Assembly: GCA_964407525.1 (NCBI GenBank)
Contig: CAYOWC010000251.1
Coordinates: 1-7,371 of the forward strand
Source of the DNA: DUZB01 sp964407525
Lineage (GTDB): Bacteria > Desulfobacterota > DSM-4660 > Desulfatiglandales > Desulfatiglandaceae
Direction of reading: 5' to 3'
Length of the DNA: 7,371 nucleotides
Shown: in pieces, positions 1 to 5,896 of the stretch
Layout of the letters: each line of letters starts with the position of its first letter
Position numbering within the stretch: the stretch's first letter is position 1
Program-made: the position numbers and the translations under genes
Notes under the pieces: model-generated
What the model was told of the DNA's origin: nothing
Seen by the model: only the letters and a program-made list of their open reading frames with translations
The model's database searches: none

Positions 1-203
1 GCACGTGACACCGAATTGCCTTTTGCATATCGTTTGCATTGAAAGAGAACTTTGAAACTGACAAAGGGATTTATTTCAAGTGTTCCATGCCCGTCAATTC
101 CACCATCCGCTGAGCCTCCTGTTACTTCAACATTTTCAAAGCCAGACTCTCGCAAAAGTTCCCGACATATCTTTTCGAAGCCAACTGTAAGAGGAGTGGG
201 ACG
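1..203 (-). pseudogene. mrr: Mrr-type restriction endonuclease, catalytic-domain fragment (no N-terminus; runs off left edge)
   Basis: Reading the minus strand from 182 leftward gives an open frame starting GFEKICRELLRESGF, followed by VEVTGGSADGGIDG and then VLFQCKRYAKGNSVSR at the window edge. This matches the Mrr catalytic domain, a PD-(D/E)xK nuclease fold found in type IV enzymes that cut modified DNA. The Asp of GGIDG and the QCK motif are the expected metal-binding and catalytic positions. Intact Mrr proteins have a winged-helix DNA-binding domain of roughly 100 or more residues before this point. Here the frame is closed by an in-frame TAA at 204-206, with no ATG, GTG or TTG between that stop and the conserved domain, and the GH19 gene ends only 41 bases upstream. 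The N-terminal domain is therefore missing and the gene looks 5'-truncated, presumably by the rearrangement that placed it here. The C-terminus lies outside the window, so its state is unknown. An unusual start codon cannot be fully excluded. Confidence 0.78.
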
Positions 204-244
204 TTATGTTGCTTTATTTGGGAGGGAATGTGTGAGACGTGGCA

Positions 245-1441
245 CTAGTTCCCGCAAGCAAATGTCTCCACGCAGGTACATGTCAACCCGCCGTCCTCGG
301 GTTTATTCGTTTGATAACACTTCTCGCCATCCGTACAGTCCTCATCTGAAATACAGCACTGCCCGCAACGAGTGTTGGCATCTCCCCAGCTCGTTCCACA
401 GCGCTTCGTCGGATCCGGGTAGGAAACACAATGAGCGAAATTTTGCTGTTCTGAACAATTGTTCGGGAAGGAATCGGGTACAATCACCCCCATGGCATCA
501 GCAATCGCCAACAAATAGTCCACGCGGTTTTGCGCACCTTCCGGATTCTCAGCGTTAGGTCCGCATTCGATCCCGCCGTTGATGATGTTGATGATGACGC
601 CGAAGTTGGCCGTTTTCCGTCCACATGCCGCGTCGGCGTCCGTGGGCTCCCACTTTCCTAGCAACACATCATGGGCTGACGGCTTGAACGGTTTCTCTGG
701 ATTATCGCCCGCAGCATGTCCCCAGAACCAGATGGATCCGGCGATACCGATCTCGGGTTTCCGGGTCAGTTCGTCGGGATCGTTCAGATACGCATCCCCT
801 AGGCCCATGGCTTCACCAAATGCTTTATAATTGACGTTCCAGGAAAGCTGATGGGGCCCCCTGCCGCAGTATCCTGCGCCATCAAGGCACTTACCTGTAC
901 AGTTCGGATCATTGTTACAGCCGCCATATTCACATGAATGCCAATACCCCCCGTGCCCTTCCTGTATATAACAACCGGGACCGCCATATCCATCGGTTTT
1001 TGCTCCGGTCTCCTGCGCGATGTTTGCGAGAAACGCCGCGATTTCAAGTTTTCGGGTGTTTTCATCCCCCTCATGGGCAAACTCCTTCCACTCCGCCATT
1101 CCCCGTATCAAGTTCTCGTAGGTATAATACCATTGCCCGTTCGGGATCAATTGGCCGTTTTCTTCGGGAAGACCCAATTCCAACCCGTTATCAGCTTCCA
1201 CGCAACCCGGATGATTTCGCGATCCCTTGGTAATTTCATCATACGTCTCTTCGGGGAGCAGACGCTTGAGTTCCTTTATCCTGGCTTCGATCTCATTGTT
1301 GGGCGTTTTGTGGAAATTAGGCAACAGATTCGAAGGGGTATTGGAACTGGAAACACCATCATCGTCAGAACAGCCAGGACACCAAACCGAAAGAGCCAGC
1401 AGAAGCATCATCCATTTCCATTGTTTGCGTATTTTTCCCAT
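245..1441 (-). CDS. GH19-family glycoside hydrolase (chitinase/lysozyme-like) lipoprotein with Cys-rich C-terminal domain
   Basis: A 398-residue protein predicted to cleave beta-1,4-linked GlcNAc polymers (chitin, or peptidoglycan glycan strands) outside the cytoplasm. The N-terminus has a short basic stretch, a hydrophobic segment (10-20) and CPGC followed by SDDDG, consistent with lipidation at Cys24, although Cys at -3 is not the usual Leu. The GH19 domain covers about 105-320. It contains AQET with the likely catalytic acid Glu144, a second acidic residue at Glu161 (YIQEG), the family signature YCGRGPHQLSWNVNY (191-205) and INIINGG (284-290). Both acidic catalytic positions of GH19 are thus kept. 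Residues 327-398 are Cys-rich and contain RCGTSWGDANTRCGQCC, resembling small disulfide-rich carbohydrate-binding modules. A GGAG lies ten bases before the ATG. The gene starts 54 bases after the decarboxylase stop in the same direction, so it may be the last gene of that operon. Whether chitin or peptidoglycan is the substrate cannot be told from sequence. Confidence 0.9.
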   Translation of the reverse strand: MGKIRKQWKWMMLLLALSVWCPGCSDDDGVSSSNTPSNLLPNFHKTPNNEIEARIKELKRLLPEETYDEITKGSRNHPGCVEADNGLELGLPEENGQLIPNGQWYYTYENLIRGMAEWKEFAHEGDENTRKLEIAAFLANIAQETGAKTDGYGGPGCYIQEGHGGYWHSCEYGGCNNDPNCTGKCLDGAGYCGRGPHQLSWNVNYKAFGEAMGLGDAYLNDPDELTRKPEIGIAGSIWFWGHAAGDNPEKPFKPSAHDVLLGKWEPTDADAACGRKTANFGVIINIINGGIECGPNAENPEGAQNRVDYLLAIADAMGVIVPDSFPNNCSEQQNFAHCVSYPDPTKRCGTSWGDANTRCGQCCISDEDCTDGEKCYQTNKPEDGGLTCTCVETFACGN

Positions 1442-1495
1442 TCCCCATATTCTCCGTTCTTTGTTATTTCAGTCCGAACTGTTTTTAGATGGCTT

Positions 1496-3112
1496 CTAGC
1501 CCTTTAGCGAATAAATCTCCTCAATAGTGTCCCTGGTCTTGATGAATTCCACGGAGCCGTCCTCAAGGACCAGAACCCGCGCCGGGCGCGGAAAAGCATT
1601 GGTATTGGCCGTATAGAACTGCGGGTCGTAGGCCCCGGTGTCGTGGGTCAGCAGCACGTCCCCTCGCTCGGGCTTGCGGGCTAGCGCCACCTTGTACTTG
1701 GAGGGCATGTCACCGGTGTAGCACAGATGTCCGGCCAGAAAGGCGTTGAAGGGCTCGGCATCTTTTTTCTTAAGTCCGGTGGCCATGGACCACCTGTTCA
1801 TGGGCACTTCATGGCCCATGGCGTCGCCGAAATTGACCACTCCGGCTTCCAGGGCCACCAGGTCGTGGATGCCATCCACCTTTTTTACATGTCCCACCCG
1901 GCTGATGGTCACGCCGGAATCCTCCACCAGGCTCCGACCGGGCTCTATGACCAGGGTAGGCTCGCCCAGTTCCTTCAAGGCCCTGAGGAACGGCACGGAT
2001 TTGCCGCCTACGACGAGGTCACTCTTGAAAATTGCCTCCAGCATTTTGTCCTTGGGATACTTGGAATAAAAACGCTCGCCGGCCCAATTGTCCAGATCGA
2101 TCTTGCCGGTGAGTTCATCCTGGAACCCTCCGGCGCCGTTCTCCCAGACCCAGAGCTTCGAATGGTCGCCCTTGTTGTAGGCCTCGTATCCTTGCCGGAT
2201 CCGTCCGAGGGCCACGTTCCACTGGGCCTCGTTCACGTAGTTGACAGGATATCCGCCGCCCAGGTTGATCATCTTGCAGGTGCGGCCCCGTTCTTTCAGT
2301 GCCTGGGAGAATTCAATTAATTTGGTTGCCACGGTGAGGTAGGGATCCAGTGTGGCGATGGGCGAGCCGATGTGTACGTGAAAGCCCTGGAAATCCAAAT
2401 GCGGGTACTTGTCCAGCATGGCGAAGAACTGGTCGATGTCCTTGATGTTCATGCCGAACTTGGTCCAGACCCCGCAGGTGAAGCTGCCTGCGGCGGTGAC
2501 GTTGGTCATGGAAAAACCGGACAAACGCTGCAAGACCCTGGGTTTGCGATTCTCTTCCCTGGCCAGACGTCCGATGAGGGCGAACTCCTCCAGGCTGTCG
2601 GAGATGATGACCATGTTCTTGGCTATGGCCATGCGGATGAAGTCGTCGGTCTTGGCATTGCCGTTCACGTCCAGATGGCGCGGATCGGCCCCGGCCATAA
2701 GCGCGCCCTTGGCCTCGTTGCCGGAGGCCACGTCGATGCCTTCGTTTTCGTCCACCACGAGTTTGAACACCGCAGGATGGGGATTGGCCTTGGCCGCGAA
2801 ACGAATTTCACCTTTGGGATACCACTCGTTGAACACCTTCCGGAAGGCCTTGGCGTTGGCTTTGATCTGCGGACCGTAGTGGATGTGCAATGGAAGGCCG
2901 TAGTGCTTGCCCCACCAGGAGACCGGATAACCGCAGACTATTGCCTCGCTGCCTTCCATGTTGATGAACTTGCCGCCCTTGATGGACTTGGGATCAAAGG
3001 CCTTCTTGCCCGGGGGGGCGGCATGGGCTTTTCTTTGCGGCGTCAGCATGCTCAATGTGGTACAGACAACTCCCGCCGCTGTCAATTTGATGAAATTTCT
3101 TCTATCTAGCAT
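1496..3112 (-). CDS. Tat-exported Orn/DAP/Arg decarboxylase family 2 (fold-type III PLP) enzyme
   Basis: A 538-residue PLP enzyme of the family that includes diaminopimelate decarboxylase (LysA). It starts DRRNFIKLTAAG, a twin-arginine signal, with a plausible cleavage after AHA near residue 31, so it should act in the periplasm. Motifs in order: AAKANPHPAV with PLP-binding Lys108, GIDVASGNE (125-133), HVHIGS (245-250), INLGGGYPV (282-290), the phosphate/substrate motif EPGRS (390-394), GHLCYTGD with the active-site Cys464, and DTGAYDPQF (491-499). LysA normally has Cys-Glu-Ser at the Cys motif, where the Glu reads the distal D-centre of meso-DAP; here it is Cys-Tyr-Thr, so DAP may not be the substrate. 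About 100 residues separate GGG and EPGR, clearly more than in LysA, which together with the signal explains the extra length over the usual 415-420. The start is supported by a perfect AGGAGG (3119-3124) six bases before the ATG. It lies 78 bases after the racemase and probably shares its transcript. Confidence 0.9.
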   Translation of the reverse strand: MLDRRNFIKLTAAGVVCTTLSMLTPQRKAHAAPPGKKAFDPKSIKGGKFINMEGSEAIVCGYPVSWWGKHYGLPLHIHYGPQIKANAKAFRKVFNEWYPKGEIRFAAKANPHPAVFKLVVDENEGIDVASGNEAKGALMAGADPRHLDVNGNAKTDDFIRMAIAKNMVIISDSLEEFALIGRLAREENRKPRVLQRLSGFSMTNVTAAGSFTCGVWTKFGMNIKDIDQFFAMLDKYPHLDFQGFHVHIGSPIATLDPYLTVATKLIEFSQALKERGRTCKMINLGGGYPVNYVNEAQWNVALGRIRQGYEAYNKGDHSKLWVWENGAGGFQDELTGKIDLDNWAGERFYSKYPKDKMLEAIFKSDLVVGGKSVPFLRALKELGEPTLVIEPGRSLVEDSGVTISRVGHVKKVDGIHDLVALEAGVVNFGDAMGHEVPMNRWSMATGLKKKDAEPFNAFLAGHLCYTGDMPSKYKVALARKPERGDVLLTHDTGAYDPQFYTANTNAFPRPARVLVLEDGSVEFIKTRDTIEEIYSLKG

Positions 3113-3118
3113 AAAAAT

Positions 3119-3124
3119 CCTCCT
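3119..3124 (-). promoter_or_regulatory. Shine-Dalgarno of the decarboxylase gene
   Basis: On the minus strand AGGAGG precedes the ATG at 3112 with a six-base spacer. It is a full anti-16S match and fixes the start so that the complete twin-arginine signal is translated. Confidence 0.85.
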
Positions 3125-3190
3125 GAATTAGCGTTCGATCATGAAGGTACTGATTTGTAAAATTTCGGCTTGGCAGTAGGGACATCCGCT

Positions 3191-4519
3191 TCATTTGCCA
3201 GTGATTACAACCCTCGGATTATCATTGCCGATGTCCAGAAAAATCTCACAGTCCGGCACATCCGTAGTCTCTTCCAGGTCGTAGAGTGTGATGGTCTGGT
3301 CGCCCTGGCTGCCGAAAATGACCACCTCGTCGCCCAGGCGCACGGGGTCTTTCGGGTTCTGGGCGGTCACGTCGACCACCACCATGTTCATGGACGTCTT
3401 GCCCACCACGGGGAAGCGTTTGCCCCGGATGAGCATCTCAGTGCCCTTTTGGTAAGCCCAGGACGGCACACCGTTGTTGTACCCGACCTTAACCGTGGCC
3501 AGGGTGACGGGGCGGCCCTTGGGGGTATGGTAAACGCTTTCATATCCGACCGGGGTGCCCGGCGGCACATCGTGCATGATCCAGACCACGCTGGAGCGGA
3601 ACGAACGCGCCACCCTGGGGTAGCGGTTTCCGGGATTCATCTCCGTGGGGATGTCCCCGTACAGGGCTCCCCCCACACGGACCATGCTCCGCCGCGTCCA
3701 AGGAAATCTGAGGGCAGCGCCGGAATTGGCTGTATGAATGATGACATCGTCATCAAAGTCCAGTTTGGAGAGTTTGGCGTCGAATAATTTCATCTGTTCC
3801 CGGGTTAATTCCTCGCCCCGCTTGGGGTCATAGGCATTGGCGAAATGGGTCATAATCCCGCGCACCTTTATGCCGGACAGGGCCATGGTTTTCTTGATGT
3901 CTTCCACACGCTCGAAGCCCATGCGACCCATGCCGGTGTCGATGTTAATATGCACCGGGATGGAGAACGGGCTACCGCGTTTTTTTCCAACCCAAAGCGC
4001 GAGGCGCGAAAGCGTTTCAGCCTGGGGCAGGGAGCCCACCACCTCTTCTACGGGCCAGCCCTTGACCACTGATTCTGCGGCCTCGTAGAACGTGGCCGGG
4101 GCGATGCGTAGGATGGTGGCGCGCATGCCCGCCTTGTCCATCCATTCCATGGCTTTTCGTATTTCCCTGTTTTCCACCAGGCCGATGTACTCGGGCCTGG
4201 CCTTGACCGCTTCGGCCACGAGGTTCTCCACCCCGTGGCCGTAGGCGTCGGATTTCATGACCACGCACACCTTCACGTCGGGGCCAATGTCCTTTCTGAG
4301 CGTGGCGATGTTGCGGGCAAAAATGCCCGGATCGATGACCACGCAGGAGTCGTGTTCCCGGCAGAGAGGGTGGCCTTCATAACCTACCGCTGCCAGCAGG
4401 TCTTGCATTTCCGCGTCCTGGTTGCCGCCTTTGGCCAGAGCCACGAGTGGCAAGAAGGCGGACGCCGCCATGGCGCCCGAAGCTGAAATTCCCATTTTCA
4501 GAAACCGTCTTCTATCCAT
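3191..4519 (-). CDS. Tat-exported alanine racemase family enzyme (possibly broad-specificity)
   Basis: A 442-residue fold-type III PLP enzyme that interconverts L- and D-amino acids. MDRRRFLKMG plus a hydrophobic stretch ending at ALAKG is a clear Tat signal, whereas the cytoplasmic Alr of wall synthesis has none. Family motifs are VVMKSDAYGHG with PLP Lys89, HINIDTGMGRMGF (about 190-202), HTANSGAAL, VRVGGALYG with the Arg that contacts the pyridine nitrogen (about 281), and VGYNNGVPS with catalytic Tyr347. Two positions differ from ordinary Alr: GYADG is GYNNG, and the Met-Asp of the C-terminal domain is Met-Asn (GKTSMNM). Exported broad-specificity racemases (Bsr type) are known, and this may be one, but I cannot prove it. 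Start choice: a longer frame opens at GTG 4531, but GTGAGG at 4526-4531 makes a good Shine-Dalgarno six bases before ATG 4519, which also puts the RR motif right at the N-terminus. It is the first gene of the probable three-gene operon. Confidence 0.91.
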   Translation of the reverse strand: MDRRRFLKMGISASGAMAASAFLPLVALAKGGNQDAEMQDLLAAVGYEGHPLCREHDSCVVIDPGIFARNIATLRKDIGPDVKVCVVMKSDAYGHGVENLVAEAVKARPEYIGLVENREIRKAMEWMDKAGMRATILRIAPATFYEAAESVVKGWPVEEVVGSLPQAETLSRLALWVGKKRGSPFSIPVHINIDTGMGRMGFERVEDIKKTMALSGIKVRGIMTHFANAYDPKRGEELTREQMKLFDAKLSKLDFDDDVIIHTANSGAALRFPWTRRSMVRVGGALYGDIPTEMNPGNRYPRVARSFRSSVVWIMHDVPPGTPVGYESVYHTPKGRPVTLATVKVGYNNGVPSWAYQKGTEMLIRGKRFPVVGKTSMNMVVVDVTAQNPKDPVRLGDEVVIFGSQGDQTITLYDLEETTDVPDCEIFLDIGNDNPRVVITGK

Positions 4520-4525
4520 CTGCAA

Positions 4526-4531
4526 CCTCAC
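4526..4531 (-). promoter_or_regulatory. Shine-Dalgarno that decides the racemase start
   Basis: Minus-strand GTGAGG ends six bases before ATG 4519. The GTG inside it is in frame and could be taken as a start four codons earlier, but it has no good ribosome site of its own and is better read as part of this site. Confidence 0.6.
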
Positions 4532-4632
4532 CGGCCTTGATTCTCACCATGATGGTAAATCACGGCCTGATTACTTGTATTCAGCTACGTACACTTACCA
4601 AACGAAGTTCCGAAGGAAGCTGTAGACAGAGG

Positions 4633-4707
4633 GTCGGGTAGCCAGGGGATGTTACCATCCCCAAGCCCCCTAAGAACCGTGCTTGAGACTTTCACCTCAC
4701 ACGGCTC
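4633..4707 (-). ncRNA. Group II intron domains V and VI (catalytic hairpin and branch-point helix)
   Basis: Domain V is 4674-4707, exactly 34 nt. It starts GAGCCGTGTGAG, has a GAAA tetraloop and closes with CACGGTTC. The lower stem pairs over eight base pairs, followed by a two-nucleotide bulge (AG) on the 3' side and an upper stem, as in the canonical fold. Domain VI follows at once (4633-4673). It has the perfect seven-pair hairpin GGGGATG-GTAA-CATCCCC and ends CTACCCGAC, with an unpaired A seven bases from the 3' end, the expected branch point. Both elements are intact even though the rest of the intron is not. Confidence 0.87.
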
Positions 4708-5040
4708 AAGCCTCCAGTAAGGTTTCCCTTGTTGGGATTCCCGCAAATTTTCATTTGCTTCACGTTATAAGCCGGCTGTCAGAATAGCCAAAGGCATGCA
4801 GGGCGCACCAGCCTCAAGGGCCGTCATTCGCTTCTTTCAGCCTCCTATTCCGACCCGCCAACAGCATGCCTTGCGGTTAGTCTGCCCCCAAAGGGGCGAC
4901 GAGACCGGGTTTCCACGTTCCGCATAGTTGATCCAATGGATGACTTAGGTGCGCCCTCTACGCCGGTGGTACGACAGTTCCGTGCAGGCAGTTAGCAGAC
5001 CTCTGCAACCTCACCACATCCGCTAACACTGGGTAGCGGC
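4633..5040 (-). mobile_element. Group II intron remnant without reverse transcriptase, 3' part (partial domain I to domain VI)
   Basis: On the minus strand this stretch ends with the hallmark 3' portion of a bacterial group II intron (domain V at 4674-4707, domain VI to about 4633). Upstream of these is sequence resembling the other ribozyme domains, including the stretch around 4890-4960 with GGATCAACTATGCGGAACG, which I recognise as typical domain I text. Between it and domain V there is no room for an intron-encoded protein: domain IV is only a short linker and all frames are closed. No GUGYG 5' end is visible; the intron-like sequence stops near 5040, right beside the inverted repeat at 5049-5120. 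It therefore looks 5'-truncated and immobile on its own. It lies in the sense direction upstream of the racemase gene. The left boundary rests on the CUACCCGAC end; the right boundary is approximate. Confidence 0.8.
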
Positions 5041-5048
5041 CTGGTCAT

Positions 5049-5120
5049 GGGGTCAAGTCTGCCGTTGACTCTTACTGTTTCCCGAAATTAGAACTAAGGG
5101 GCAAAGGCAGACTTGACCCC
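5049..5120. repeat. 15-bp perfect inverted repeat (REP/RAYT-flank type palindrome)
   Basis: GGGGTCAAGTCTGCC at 5049-5063 is exactly repeated in inverse at 5106-5120, with 42 bases between. The arms resemble the GGGGTCA(A/G)GTCT palindromes that I recall flanking REP-associated Y1 transposases in Desulfobacterota and other bacteria. No transposase remains in the loop, so this would be a non-autonomous copy. On the plus strand the right arm is followed by CCTTTTTATCCTTTTT, so the structure could also stop transcription coming from the left. Confidence 0.7.
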
Positions 5121-5205
5121 CTTTTTATCCTTTTTGCGTCTGACTCGATTCGGTTGATGGCCCGAAGTGTCGCTTATTCACGTAGTTTCGTTTAAGGCGC
5201 GTTCC

Positions 5206-5276
5206 GATAAGCTCACCAGCGCCTCCTCCGGCCCCCACCAGGACCGCAGAGCTGTCAGGCGTCTGGTGAAGCGTTT
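5206..5276. repeat. Imperfect palindrome, weakly attC-like
   Basis: CACCAGCGCC at 5214-5223 pairs with GGCGTCTGGTG at 5258-5268 with one extra base on the right arm, and pairing continues outward (GCT against AAGC) with another extra base on the same arm. Unpaired bases confined to one arm are a feature of integron attC sites, and the minus-strand text AAACGCTTCACCAG is attC-like. However, the outer R boxes are not convincing and no integrase is present. It may be another kind of dispersed palindrome. The stretch can be read as a 73-residue minus-strand frame (5125-5346), but that frame has no recognisable family and overlaps the toxin remnant. Confidence 0.3.
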
Positions 5277-5290
5277 GGTTCGCAAATCCG

Positions 5291-5315
5291 AAATCCCCCA
5301 AATGCGGGGGCATTT
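5291..5315 (-). terminator. Hairpin directly after the toxin gene, possible terminator
   Basis: Immediately after the TGA at 5316 the minus strand reads AAATGCCCCC, a six-base loop and GGGGGATTT, giving a nine-pair stem with one bulged G. The T-tract after it is poor (ATTTCGGATTT overlaps the stem), so intrinsic termination would be weak. Its position just past the stop is the main argument for a transcript-end role. Confidence 0.4.
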
Positions 5316-5699
5316 TCACCTGACCACGGTGTTTCGTTTTATCCATGCGGTGAGTTGCGATCGGTTGATTTTTCCGGCGGCCGCTCCCAGAATAATTTCT
5401 TCCTGCTCATCAGTTGAGGCGTCAATTTCATAGTTGTTCAGATAAAGAAAGACTTCCATGACGGCGTGACCAATTCGTTTGTTCCCGTCTAAAAACCCGT
5501 GATTAGCTATCAGGGAGAAGCAGAGACTCCCCGCCTTACCAGGTTATGGTTGGGTACAAATCCTGGCCGCTGAACATCGCACGGGGTTGTGCAAGGGCCG
5601 ATTCAATGGTACCGGGATCGCGAATGCCGGACTTTCCCCCTGATGATCGATGATGCGCCGATGGATTTTGAGTACCTCGGAAAGGGACAAATACCGCAT
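5316..5699 (-). pseudogene. doc: Doc/Fic-family (death-on-curing) toxin, broken by two compensating frameshifts
   Basis: The gene starts with ATG at 5699-5697, overlapping the antitoxin stop as TGATG, and encodes MRYLSLSEVLKIHRRIIDHQ, typical of Doc. The sequence then shifts by -1 at a run of five G (plus-strand C run 5636-5640), where six would keep frame. The conserved middle SGIRDPGTIESALAQPR and FSGQDLYPTI is read in that second frame. Near 5536-5547 it shifts back to the first frame and continues AGSLCFSLIANHGFLDGNKRIGHAVMEVFL to the TGA at 5316. HGFLDGNKR is the Fic/Doc active-site motif with its His. Total length, 384 bases or 127 residues, equals that of an intact Doc, so the two indels cancel. 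As written, translation from the ATG stops at TAA 5544-5546 after 51 codons, before the active site. Doc proteins inactivate EF-Tu by phosphorylation; this copy should be inactive unless the indels are sequencing errors. Confidence 0.87.
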
Positions 5700-5896
5700 C
5701 ATGCAAGCCTTCGATAGAGTTCGTTATTCTTTTTCAGAACGTAGTTGAGTGCCTGTTCAAAATCCTCTTCAGGTCGGGCCAGCAAATCCTCGATGCTGGC
5801 GGTCACCAGTTCTTCCGGCGTGACAAGGAGTCCTTTTGCAATCTCTTTCAGCTTTGCAAACCGATCATCAGGAATATCCACCGTCAAATTAGCCAT
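5699..5896 (-). CDS. Antitoxin of the Doc-type toxin-antitoxin module
   Basis: A 65-residue protein. The N-terminus NLTVDIPDDRFAKLKEIAK gives one short beta strand followed by helices, as expected for a ribbon-helix-helix-like DNA-binding and dimerisation domain that would autoregulate the operon. The acidic C-terminal part EEDFEQALNYVLKKNNELY with RRLA at the end is the likely toxin-binding helix; this kind of tail is common in small antitoxins placed before doc genes. A GGAGG lies seven bases before the ATG. The stop overlaps the toxin start (TGATG), indicating translational coupling. The frame is intact although the toxin gene downstream is broken, so the antitoxin may persist as an orphan. 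The specific antitoxin family is inferred from context and composition, not from a named motif. Confidence 0.83.
   Translation of the reverse strand: MANLTVDIPDDRFAKLKEIAKGLLVTPEELVTASIEDLLARPEEDFEQALNYVLKKNNELYRRLA

Noticed and set aside
938..1507. 189-residue plus-strand open frame
   Set aside because: Fully antisense to the GH19 gene, whose motifs are unmistakable.
2372..3109. 245-residue plus-strand open frame
   Set aside because: Antisense to the decarboxylase; long only because of the codon bias of that gene.
4562..4592. Possible promoter of the racemase operon (TTGGTA, 16 bases, TACAAG on the minus strand)
   Set aside because: Only four of six matches in each box; too weak to annotate without transcript data.
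5125..5346. 73-residue minus-strand open frame
   Set aside because: No recognised family; its start lies inside the toxin remnant in another frame, it crosses a hairpin and the attC-like palindrome, and no ribosome site was found.
5167..5433. 88-residue plus-strand open frame
   Set aside because: Antisense to the toxin remnant and the palindrome, rich in Arg and Ser, with no family resemblance; judged a shadow.
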